The position numbers and the translations under genes were made by a program. A model generated the notes under the pieces. That model searched no databases. It saw only the letters and a list, made by a program, of their open reading frames with translations, and was not told the DNA's origin. This document shows positions 33,768 to 44,789 of a stretch of DNA of 64,000 nt, piece by piece (within the stretch, counting starts at the first letter, position 1; each line of letters starts with the position of its first letter). Origin of the DNA: Monoplex corrugatus (lineage: Eukaryota > Mollusca > Gastropoda > Littorinimorpha > Ranellidae); the NCBI GenBank assembly GCA_030674185.1, contig JAPXFY010000022.1:2499093-2563092 (forward strand), given 5' to 3'.

Positions 33768-36700
33768 GCTAGACGAGTAATGTCCATGTTGTGTAGGACA
33801 ATGTTTAACACTTTCAGCTAGACAAGTAATGTCCATGTTGTGTAGGACAATGTTTAACACTTTCAGCTAGACAAGTAATGTCCTGTTGTGTAGGACAATG
33901 TTTAACACTTTCAGCTAGACAAGTAATGTCCCTGTTGTGTAGGACAAAGTTTAACACTTTCAGCTAGACAAGTAATGTCCCTGTTGTGTAGGACACAGTT
34001 ATAACTTTCAGCTAGACAAGTAATGTCCCTGTTGTGTAGGACAATGTTTAACACTTTCAGCTAGACAAGTAATGTCCCTGTTGTGTAGGACACAATTAAC
34101 ACTTTCAGCTAGACAAGTAATGTCCTGTTGTGTAGGCCACAGTTTAACACTTTCAGTTAGACAAGTAATGTCCATGTTGTGTAGGACACAGTTTAACACT
34201 TTCAGCAAGACAAGTAATGTCCCTGTTGTGTAGGACAATGTTTAACACTTTCAGCTAGACAAGTAATGTCCATGTTGTGTAGGACACAGTTTAACACTTT
34301 CAGCTAGACAAGTAATGTCCCTGTTGTGTAGGACAAAGTTTAACACTTTCAGCTAGACAAGTAATGTCCATGCTGTGTAGGACACAATTAACACTTTCAG
34401 CTAGACAAGTAATGTCCCTGTTGTGTAGGACAAAGTTTAACACTTTCAGCTAGACAAGTAATGTCCATGTTGTGTAGGACAATGTTTAACACTTTCAGCT
34501 AGACAAGTAATGTCCCTGTTGTGTAGGACAAAGTTTAACACTTTCAGCTAGACAAGTAATGTCCCTGTTGTGTAGGACAATGTTTAACACTTTCAGCAGG
34601 ACAAGTAATGTCCCTGTTGTGTAGGACACAGTTTAACACTTTCAGCTAGACATGTAATGTCCATGTTGTGTAGGACACAATTAACACTTTCAGCTAGACA
34701 AGTAATGTCCATGTTGTGTAGGACACAGTTTAACACTTTCAGCTAGACAAGTAATGTCCATGCTGTGTAGGACACAATTAACACTTTCAGCTAGACAAGT
34801 AATGTCCCTGTTGTGTAGGACAATGTTTAACACTTTCAGCTAGACAAGTAATGTCCCTGTTGTGTAGGACAGAGTTTAACACTTTCAGCTAGACAAGTAA
34901 TGTCCATGTTGTGTAGGATAAAGTTTAACACTTTCAGCTAGACAAGTAATGTCCCTGTTGTGTAGGACAATCTTAACACTTTCAGCTAGACAAGTAATGT
35001 CCATGTTGTGTAGGACAATGTTTAACACTTTCAGCTAGACAAGTAATGTCCATGTTGTGTAGGACAATGTTTAACACTTTCAGCTAGACAAGTAATGTCC
35101 CTGTTGTGTAGGACAATGTTTAACACTTTCAGCTAGACAAGTAATGTCCCTGTTGTGTAGGACAATGTAACACTTTCAGCTAGACAAGTAATGTCCCTGT
35201 TGTGTAGGACAATGTTTAACACTTTCAGCTAGACAAGTAATGTCCCTGTTGTGTAGAACACAATTAACACTTTCAGCTAGACAAGTAATGTCCATGTTGT
35301 GTAGGACAAAGTTTAACACTTTCAGCTAGACAAGTAATGTCCCTGTTGTGTAGGACACAATTAACACTTTCAGCTAGACAAGTAATGTCCCTGTTGTGTA
35401 GGACACAATTAACACTTTCAGCTGGACAAGTAATGTCCATGTTGTGTAGGACAATGTTTAACACTTTCAGCTAGACAAGTAATGTCCCTGTTGTGTAGGA
35501 CAATGTTTAACACTTTCAGCTAGACAAGTAATGTCCATGTTGTGTAGGACACAGTTTAACACTTTCAGCTAGACAAGTAATGTCCCTGTTGTGTAGGATA
35601 AAGTTTAACACTTTCAGCTAGACAAGTAATGTCCATGTTGTGTAGGACAAGGTTTAACACTTTCAGCTGGACAAGTAATGTCCCTGTTGTGTAGGACAAT
35701 GTTTAACACTTTCAGCTAGACAAGTAATGTCCATGTTGTGTAGGACAATGTTTAACACTTTCAGCTAGACAAGTAATGTCCCTGTTGTGTAGGACAATGT
35801 TTAACACTTTCAGCTAGACAAGTAATGTCCCTGTTGTGTAGGACAATGTAACACTTTCAGCTAGACAAGTAATGTCCCTGTTGTGTAGGACAATGTTTAA
35901 CACTTTCAGCTAGACAAGTAATGTCCCTGTTGTGTAGAACACAATTAACACTTTCAGCTAGACAAGTAATGTCCATGTTGTGTAGGACAAAGTTTAACAC
36001 TTTCAGCTAGACAAGTAATGTCCCTGTTGTGTAGGACACAATTAACACTTTCAGCTAGACAAGTAATGTCCCTGTTGTGTAGGACACAATTAACACTTTC
36101 AGCTGGACAAGTAATGTCCATGTTGTGTAGGACAATGTTTAACACTTTCAGCTAGACAAGTAATGTCCCTGTTGTGTAGGACAATGTTTAACACTTTCAG
36201 CTAGACAAGTAATGTCCATGTTGTGTAGGACACAGTTTAACACTTTCAGCTAGACAAGTAATGTCCCTGTTGTGTAGGATAAAGTTTAACACTTTCAGCT
36301 AGACAAGTAATGTCCATGTTGTGTAGGACAAGGTTTAACACTTTCAGCTGGACAAGTAATGTCCCTGTTGTGTAGGACAATGTTTAACACTTTCAGCTAG
36401 ACAAGTAATGTCCATGTTGTGTAGGACACAGTTTAACACTTTCAGCTAGACAAGTAATGTCCCTGTTGTGTAGGACACAGTGTAACACTTTCAGCTAGAC
36501 AAGTAATGTCCCTGTTGTGTAGGACACAGTTTAACACTTTCAGCTAGACAAGTAATGTCCATGTTGTGTAGGACACAGTTTAACACTTTCAGCTAGACAA
36601 GTAATGTCCCTTTGTGTTGGACACAGTTTAACACTTTCAGCTAGACAAGTAATGTCCTGTTGTGTAGGACAATGTTTAACACTTTCAGCTAGACAAGTAA

Positions 36701-37947
36701 TGTCCCTGTTGTGTAGGATAAAGTTTAACACTTTCAACTAGACAAGTAATGTCCATGTTGTGTAGGACACAGTTTAACACTTTCAGCTAGACAAGTAATG
36801 TCCCTGTTGTGTAGGACACAGTTTAACACTTTCAGCTAGACAAGTAATATCCCTGTTGTGTAGGACACAGTTTAACACTTTCAGCTAGACAAGTAATGTC
36901 CATGTTGTGTAGGACACAGTTTAACACTTTCAGCTAGAGAAGTAATGTCCATGTTGTGTAGGACAAAGTTTAACACTTTCAGCTAGACAAGTAATGTCCC
37001 TGTTGTGTAGGACAATGTTTAACACTTTCAGCTAGACAAGTAATGTCCATGTTGTGTAGGACACAGTTTAACACTTTCAGCTAGACAAGTAATGTCCCTG
37101 TTGTGTAGGATAAAGTTTAACACTTTCAGCTAGACAAGTAATGTCCATGTTGTGTAGGACAAAGTTTAACACTTTCAGCTGGACAAGTAATGTCCCTGTT
37201 GTGTAGGACAATGTTTAACACTTTCAGCTAGACAAGTAATGTCCATGTTGTGTAGGACACAGTTTAACACTTTCAGCTAGACAAGTAATGTCCCTGTTGT
37301 GTAGGACACAGTGTAACACTTTCAGCTAGACAAGTAATGTCCCTGTTGTGTAGGACACAGTTTAACACTTTCAGCTAGACAAGTAATGTCCATGTTGTGT
37401 AGGACACAGTTTAACACTTTCAGCTAGACAAGTAATGTCCCTGTTGTGTTGGACACAGTTTAACACTTTCAGCTAGACAAGTAATGTCCTGTTGTGTAGG
37501 ACAATGTTTAACACTTTCAGCTAGACAAGTAATGTCCCTGTTGTGTAGGATAAAGTTTAACACTTTCAACTAGACAAGTAATGTCCATGTTGTGTAGGAC
37601 ACAGTTTAACACTTTCAGCTAGACAAGTAATATCCCTGTTGTGTAGGACACAGTTTAACACTTTCAGCTAGACAAGTAATGTCCCTGTTGTGTAGGACAC
37701 AGTTTAACACTTTCAGCTAGACAAGTAATGTCCATGTTGTGTAGGACACAGTTTAACACTTTCAGCTAGAGAAGTAATGTCCATGTTGTGTAGGACAAAG
37801 TTTAACACTTTCAGCTAGAGAAGTAATGTCCATGTTGTGTAGGACACAGTTAAACACTTTCAGCTAGACAAGTAATGTCCATGTTGTGTAGGACACAATT
37901 AACACTTTCAGCTAGACAAGTAATGTCCATGTTGTGTAGGACACAGC
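33768..37947. repeat. 49-bp satellite, about 85 monomers, with higher-order duplication
   Basis: Each monomer contains AGCTAGACAAGTAATGTCC, then TGTTGTGTAGGACA and TTTAACACTTTC. Monomers vary at a few sites (CCCTG/CCATG, ACAATG/ACACAG/ATAAAG). Rare variants recur at fixed spacing, showing duplicated blocks of 681 bp and about 832 bp. The array is flanked by an AC microsatellite and a decayed LINE. Confidence 0.97.
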
Positions 37948-37954
37948 TTCCATT

Positions 37955-40900
37955 CTCTCATCTATCCAGCCACAGTCGAGTTTATTTCTCCTCTGCAATG
38001 GCGAAAGTCTACGCGTACAGCCTGTCTCCAGGCACAGCGATTTGTAGCTGCCTTTCCCAGTGTTCACACTGATATCAGCAGACTTCACATCACGTTTGCA
38101 AACTTCCCTGTATCAAAGCAGCAGTGGACGCCCTGTGTGCTGGTATCCAGCAGGAAGCTCTCTGCACAGATTATTCTTTGTGAGGCGCCCATTCTGCATG
38201 CCGTGGACATGATCAAACCCATGCAGGTATTGTTGTACATGAATACACAAGACATGCATGCTTACATGCTGGCCTGGTCCAGGACATCCGTGTTTGGCAC
38301 ACAGTCCTTCCATGAAATGCCCAGGATCTGGCACAAGCATTGCAGCTGGAAGCTATTGAGGCGTGACGCACATAGCTTGTCCAGCTGTTGCTGCCGTAGA
38401 AAAGGGTATTGAGTATGCAGGTTCGGTACACGTCGATGTTATGACTGTGGTGAACTTGCTATATTTACACATTCCCTTGGACAGCTTGGCCATGGCAGGG
38501 GCAACTTTGCTGTTGAGCTCTGGGTCGAGGGACAACTTGCTGGAGAAAGTCGATCCTAAGTAGATGAATCTTTTTTGTCACTTGTAGACGTGATCGCTGA
38601 TGCTGATGCTAAAGTCTTCGCTGACGTACTGCTCCATGATCTTTGTCTTCTTTAGACTAATGAGAGACCAAACTGTTGGCAAACATGAGCTAGAGAGCTG
38701 ACTAGTCTTTGAAGACCAGGTTGTGTGTGAAATGTCAATGTGTCATCACCCGCGAAGACTTTTCCCTGGATCAGAACTGTCGCAATTTGGTCTCTGCTCT
38801 GAAGTGTGCAAAGTTAAAGAGTTTGCCTTCGGACCTAGTGTGCAGATACACTCCATCATCAGATGCTCTGAAAGCGTGCGACAGTATAATGAAAAAGAAG
38901 ATCCCAAAGACCATCAGGGTGAGTACACAACCCTGCTTCACTCCACTTTGAATGTGACTGCACAGTCCCCTGCATGATTTCATTCAAAGAGATGATGAGA
39001 TTCATCAGTTTCGGTGGGCAGTTGACTTCTCCAGGAGTCGAAGAGGTATCGTCCACTAGAAAGTCAAAAGAATTGGTCAGGTCAATGAAGGCAACATATA
39101 AAGCTGCCACTGTTCTTGGTTCTTCTCCTGGAGCTGTCTGAATAAGATCATGTTGGTGCGGACCTCTCTGACTAAAGCATGTGGGGTCTTCGGGTGGACG
39201 CAGTCAGCTAAAATGTGTGCAGCCTCTTCAAAATCACTCGGCCAAAGGCCTTGCAATGGTGCTGAATGGTGGTGCGCCTCTGTAGTTATTACATTCATTT
39301 CAGTGTCCCTTATATTTGTACACCATGACAATGTTTGCATCTGGCATGTCCTGGGGGACTGATTCCTTGTCATATACTGACAGAGTAACTCGTGAAGATA
39401 GCTCGGGAGAACTGGTTTCACACACTGAATCACGTCAACGTGATGCTGTCTTTGCCTGGTGCCTTACTATGAGCAAGTGAGTTCATGGCCTTGCTGAATT
39501 CGTCCAGCTCACTGATGACTGTCAAGGCTGGGATGCCGGCAAGGGCTGACTGTGATCACATTCTCAGTGGAGTACAGGTTCAGGTGGTGTTTGGCCCACC
39601 TCTCCATCTACTTGACACGGTCTTTGATAACTCTGCCATTCTCGGACTTCAGTGGCACGATCTTGCCAGCAGTTGGTCCCAGGCTTTTCCCATCCCCTCA
39701 TACATGCCTTGCACGTTGCCTGTACATCGGCGCACCATTGGATGTTCTGACACAGGGTCTGCCAATATTCGTTTCCGCAGTGGTCAGTCATCCACTGGGT
39801 GTCGTTTCTTGCTGTTTTCTCAGTGCAGTGACTTTTTTAAGCGGATCTTTTCACCATCTCAGACAGGTGGCCTGGGACCAATGTTGGATTTTGCCCCTCT
39901 TCTTTACAAGGAATGATATAGTGGTGTTTTAAATCGTGTCACGATTGAAATTCCATGCCACCTTCAGGGTTGTGATTCTGTTTACTTTGAAAGTCTGTTC
40001 CATCTGGTCTTTGAGTTCTGTGTAAAGCTTTGGCTTGTCTGCACTAGCGTTATAAATGTGTAGGCATCCTTTTTGCTTGATGTGATGGGTCGTCTTTGGT
40101 TTCAGTAGAACTTTGCTTCACCTGTAGTACTGTCTGTGTAACAGTCAGCTCTGTGGAAAGTGCATGCGAAAAGTTTCAGTTTCATTTTCTCAAGATGACA
40201 TCTCCGCGCTCGGAATGAATTCCATATGTACTAACGTCACAAGTGCCATGTGATGGAGAAAAACCAGAATTATCACAGCACAAGCCTGCACATAAACCAT
40301 GAGCTGGCTAGGTCCTGAGGTCTTAGCTAGATAGTGCCATAATCCTGGAGTCGTAGGGGAGTGAGGTGGCAGAGACCCCTACTTTTCCCAGTTCCAGCAC
40401 CGCGAGGGCTGCATCCATCCGTCACAAAATGTGAGGGAGATCAACATGTACATGTATGTAAAAAGCACACAGTTGATTCCAGCTGATGCAATGTCCGGAC
40501 CTTGGATGTCACCAGGAAACTTTATGGCGTGGCCTTGATCAGAAGAACGTGTTGGTGATGCACAGTTTGTGGTAGCAGCAGAAGTCTAGCAGTCTCTGGA
40601 CGTTGTCGTTCATCTTGCCAACACCGAACTGCCTGAGACAATTTGGCCATGAACTTTGATCCAATCCAACTGTGGCATTTGAATCACCAAACAAAATGAT
40701 GTGCTCAGATTCAGGAAATTTAATGATGATAATATCAAGATCCCCATAGAATTGGTCTTCAGTTTCTTGAAGTAAGCATAGCGTTTGGTGTAGAAACTCA
40801 GGATGTTCATTTTACTGGACGGTGAAGAAAGTTTGAGGGAAGGGAAGTGTTCTGAACTGTTCTTGGGAGAAATCATCATGGACAGGAGGCTGTTCTTGGC

Positions 40901-41200
40901 CACAAGACCGATGCCATACTGGTAAGATTCCTCAGGTATCTGCCCTGCCAGAAGAATGTATAGTCCTTCTCCTGCAGCAAAACCTGGCCTCTATCAGGTA
41001 ACCAGTGACTCTGTTTTCCACGTCATATCTAGGTTCCCTGCCCTTTGTAAGGTTATTGCCCTTGTGTTAGAGGTCAGCTTGAATACAAATGAGCATCTGG
41101 GCACTGGGCTCAGGGAATATCGGTTGAGAACCTCGGTCCGGCTAGCTGTAGGACGTAGATTGGTGATTTATAGTATTGTAACTCTCTTGATATGTAGAAG
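37955..41200 (-). mobile_element. Decayed LINE on the minus strand (endonuclease, RT, C-terminal region)
   Basis: Minus-strand blocks in order, in shifting frames: endonuclease IILFGDSNATVGLDQSSW (40640-40710) and HKLCITNTFF (40540-40570), linker, VIQCVKPVLPSYLHELLCQY (39375-39435), RT block A FIDLTNSFDF (39060-39095, D retained), SGVKQGCVL (38925-38955), DGVYLHTRSEGKLFNFAH (38800-38860), VYRTCILNTLFYGSNSW (38380-38430) and GMQNGRL with HTGRPLLL (38115-38200). The xADD block is not recognisable. Many stops. It contains a SINE-like insertion at 40173-40340. The 3' end abuts the 49-bp satellite. Confidence 0.65.
40173..40340 (+). mobile_element. SINE-related repeat, inserted in the LINE
   Basis: TTTCAGTTTCATTTTCTCAA, GACATCTCCGCGCTCGGAAT, TGAATTCCATATG, GCCTGCACATAAACCATGAG and GGCTAGGTCCTGAGG are shared with 47640-47900, 53565-53690 and 16606-16680. 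Confidence 0.7.
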
Positions 41201-41229
41201 AACCCAACAGGTAGGTGCCTGACGCCACA

Positions 41230-42418
41230 CGCTTCACGTCATTTTCTGGGTTCCCTGCCTTTCACATCATTTTTAAGTCCCGTCTTTCACGTCATTTTTA
41301 GGTTCCCTGTCTTTCACGTCATTTTTAGGTTCCCTGTCTTTCACGTCATTTTTAAGTTTCCTGTCTTTCACGTCATTTTTAAGTTCCCTTCTTTCACGTC
41401 ATTTTAGGTTCCCTGCCTTTCACGTCAGCTTTTTGTCCCCTGCCTTCACGTCATTTCAGGTTCCCTGCCTTTTACGTCATTCTTAGGTCACCTGCTTTCA
41501 CGTCATTTTAGGATTTTAGGTTCCCTTCTTTCACGGCATTTTAGGTTCCCTGCCTTTCACGTCATTTGTTCGTTCCCTGTCTTTCACGTCATTTGCTGTG
41601 TTCCTTACATTTCACGTCATTTGCTGTGTTCCTTACCTTTTACGTCATTTGCTGTGTTCTTTGCCTTTCACGTCATTTCTACGTTCCTACCTCTCACGTC
41701 ATTTCTGGGTTCCTTATCTTAAACGTCATTTCTGTGTTTCTACCTCTCACGTCATTTCTGGGTTCCCTACCTCTCACATCATGTCTATGTTCCCTGCCTC
41801 TCACGTCATTTCTGGGTTCCCTACCTCTCACATCATTTCTATGTTCCCTGCCTCTCACGTCAGCTCTGTGTTAATAAACTCACGTTATTTCTTTGTTCTA
41901 ACCGCTCACGTCATTTCTGTGTCCCCTGCCTTTCACGTCATTTGCTGTGTTCCTTATCTTTCACGTCATTTCTGGGTTTCCTACCTCACGTCATTTCAGG
42001 GTTTCCTACCTCTCACTTCATGTCTGGTTTCCTACCTTTCACGTCATTTGCTGTGTTCCTTACCTTTCACGTCATTTGCTGTGTTCCTTACCTTTCACGT
42101 CATTTGCTGTGTTCCTTTCCTTTCACGTCATTTGCTGTGTTCCTTACCTTTCACGTCATTTGCTGTGTTCCTTACCTTTCACGTCATTTGCTGTGTTCCT
42201 TACCTTTCCTTTCACGTCATTTGCTGTGTTCCTTACCTTTCACGTCATTTGCTGTGTTCCTTGCCTTTCACGTCATATTTGTGTTCCCTGCCTTTCACGT
42301 CATTTCTGTGCTCCTACCGCTCACGTCATTTCTAGTTTTCTACCTCTCACGTCATTTTTGTGTTCCCTGCCTCTCACGTCATTTCTGGGTTCCCTGTCTT
42401 TCACGTCATTTCTGAGTT
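41230..42418. repeat. 27-28-bp satellite with CACGTCAT core, about 42 copies
   Basis: Units contain TTTCACGTCATTT followed by GCTGTGTTCC or TTAGGTTCCC. Three subfamilies follow each other: TTTTTAGG, TTTCTGGG and TTTGCTGTG. Length slips are frequent. Plus-strand frames through it are artefacts. Confidence 0.95.
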
Positions 42419-42444
42419 CTGTACTGTTCTATTTATTTTGGTTT

Positions 42445-42562
42445 GTGCTGTTCAAATCGTTCTGGTTCCTACTGTTCAAATCGTTCCCGGTTCCCTACTG
42501 TTCAAATCGTTCTGGTTCCCTACTGTTCAAATCGTTCTGTGGATTCAGTACTGTTCAAATGA
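42445..42562. repeat. 25-bp tandem repeat, about 5 copies
   Basis: Units contain CTGTTCAAATCGTTCTGGTT followed by CCCTA or CCTA. It follows the 28-bp array directly. Confidence 0.9.
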
Positions 42563-42702
42563 TTTTTCTGTCTGCTTCTATCTTCTGCACCTTGTCTATG
42601 TGTCCTGTAGTGACTTCATTTCTACATGACTATCGTCAGGTTGTGACTGTGTTGCTTGTGATGGTCTGTTGTGTATGTTGGTTTTACTTCGTCATAACTT
42701 AC

Positions 42703-42703
<1 letters not shown>

Positions 42704-42770
<67 letters not shown>

Positions 42771-42943
42771 CAGACAGACAGAGACTGAGACAGAGACAGA
42801 CACACACACACACACACACAACACACACAGAGGCAGACAGACAGAGACAGGCAGAAACAGACAGACAGACAGCGACAGAGAGACAGAGACAGAGAGAAAG
42901 AGAGGAGAGACAAACAAGTATACAACAAACTATGAAAACCAGA

Positions 42944-43006
<63 letters not shown>

Positions 43007-43030
43007 TGGTGTGTGTGTGTGTGTGTGTGT
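42704..43030. repeat. (GA)n-(CAGA)n-(AC)n and (GT)n microsatellites
   Basis: GA run at 42709-42746, CAGA units, AC, GACAGA units to 42910, then GT at 42947-43030. Confidence 0.96.
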
Positions 43031-43082
43031 CGTGCGCTCATGCTGTGTGTGGTTGTGCTACGCTAAAATGCATCCTCGCTGT

Positions 43083-43205
43083 AGTTGACTTAGCAAACAG
43101 CAATAAATCACGACCTTTAGCAAACAGCAATAAATCAGACCTTTAGCAAAACAGCAATAAATCACGCTTTAGCAACAGCATGTAAATCATGGCCTTTAGC
43201 ATAAG
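43083..43205. repeat. 27-bp tandem repeat, about 4-5 degraded copies
   Basis: TTAGCAAACAGCAATAAATC recurs with small deletions, each followed by ACGACC or AGACC. Confidence 0.8.
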
Positions 43206-43294
43206 CCAACAATGTATTACTTCCTGTTTCACTGTCAGTAAAGTTCTGTTTTTTTCTGTTGTGATGTGATGGTGTATTGTTCAGTTTGACGTGA

Positions 43295-43668
43295 GAAGGT
43301 ATGTGTGTGTGTTTGTGTGTTTGTGTATGATGTGTGTGTGTCTGTATGTGTTGTGGTGGCCGGTATGTGTTTGTTTGTGTGTGATGTTGTGTGTGTGTGT
43401 GTGTGTCTGTGTGTGTGTCTGTGTATCTGTGTGTATGTGTGTGTGTTGTCTGCGTGTCTGTGTGTGTGTCTGTGTGTGTCTGTGTATCTATGTGTTGTGT
43501 GGTGTTGTGTTGTCGTGTGTCTGTGTGTGTCTGTGGGTGTCTGATGTGTTTTCTGTGTGTCTGTGTGTCTGTGTATGTCTATGTGTGTCTGTGTGTGTCT
43601 GTGTGTGTCTGTGTATGTCTATGTGTGTCTATGTGTGTCTGTGTGTGTCTGTGTGTGTCTGTGTGAGC
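43295..43668. repeat. (TGTGTC)n/(TG)n microsatellite
   Basis: Mixed TGTGTGTC and TGTATGTC units; all open frames are repeat-derived. Confidence 0.95.
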
Positions 43669-43670
43669 AT

Positions 43671-43780
43671 AGTTTTTAACTTTTTCTTTTATCTTAACCT
43701 GGTTGTTGTTTTTGACGTGGTGTTAGCCCTGATATGGCTCTAGTAGTCGGCTGGGCTATAAGCAGTATGAACACTAAATG
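43671..43780 (+). mobile_element. 3' UTR fragment of the 24.6-27.0 kb LINE family
   Basis: GAGCATAGTTTTTAACTTTT, GTGGTGTTAGCCCTGATATG and TCGGCTGGGCTATAAGCAG match 26900-27005. Only the end of the element is present, so this is a strongly 5'-truncated insertion between two microsatellites. Confidence 0.8.
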
Positions 43781-43784
43781 AACA

Positions 43785-44626
43785 ATGCGTGTGTGTGTGT
43801 GTGTGTATGTGTATGTGTGTGTGTGTGTGTGTGTGTGCATATGTGTGTGTGTGTGCAAATGTGTGTGTGTGCGAGAGCACGCGTGTGTACATACGTGCAT
43901 GAGTTCTTTCATGTGTGCGTGTTTACGTGTGCATTTGTATGGATGTGTGCATGCGTACGTTCGTGTGTGTGCGTATGTGCGTAATTCATGCATATATATG
44001 TATGTGTGTATGAGCATGTATTAGTGTGTCTGTATGTGTGCATTTGTGTGTATGCGTTGGTATGAGTGTGTGTGTATGCGTGCGCGTGTGTATGCCTTTG
44101 TGCATGTGTGCATTTCTGTGTATGTGTGTGTGCTAAGGGTCGTTTTCTTTGTGTGTGTATGTGGGCGTTTGTGTGTATTTGTCTGTCTCTCTGTCTCTGT
44201 CTATCTGTTTCTCTGTCTCTGTATCTGTCTGTCACTGTCTATCTGTCTGTCTATGTCTTTCTTTGTATCTTTCTCTCCTACTCTGTTACGTCTCATCTGT
44301 CTCTCTGTCTCTGTCTATCTGTCTTCTGTCTCTGTCTATCTGTCCGTCTCTGTTTTCTTTGTATCTTTCTCTCCCTGTCTCTCTGTCTCTGTCTGTCAGT
44401 CTATCTGTCTGTCTGTCAGTCTATCTGTCAGTCTATCTGTCTGTCTGCCTGTCTCCCTCTCTTTCTCTCTTATTTCATGTGTAGAGTAGGAAGGACTAGC
44501 TATAAGACAGCCAGCCCCGACGGGACCTTATGCTACTATCCTTGAAAAATAAAATATTCTAGTCTAAATTCTGAAGTCTCTCTCTATCTCTCTTTCTGTC
44601 TTTCTGTCTCTTTCTCTGTCTGTCCC

Positions 44627-44685
<59 letters not shown>

Positions 44686-44760
44686 CCTGTCTCGCTCTGT
44701 CTCTGTCTCTTGTGTCTCTCTGGCTGTCTGTTTCTTTTCTTTCTTGAGATAAAACAAACG
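43785..44760. repeat. Microsatellite cluster (TG)n, (CTGT)n, (CT)n
   Basis: TG with CATG/CGTG interruptions to about 44170, CTGT/CTCT to 44470, 100 bases of unique sequence, then CT/CTGT at 44575-44735. Confidence 0.95.
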
Positions 44761-44789
44761 TTTTCTTTCACTGTTCCAACGTGTCACGT

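Noticed and set aside
39485..39932. Plus-strand frames of 143 and 126 codons
   Set aside because: Antisense shadow of the decayed LINE on the minus strand.
41598..43146. Open frames of 245 and 399 codons on the plus strand
   Set aside because: They read the 28-bp CACGTCAT array and then microsatellites; no domain and periodic composition.
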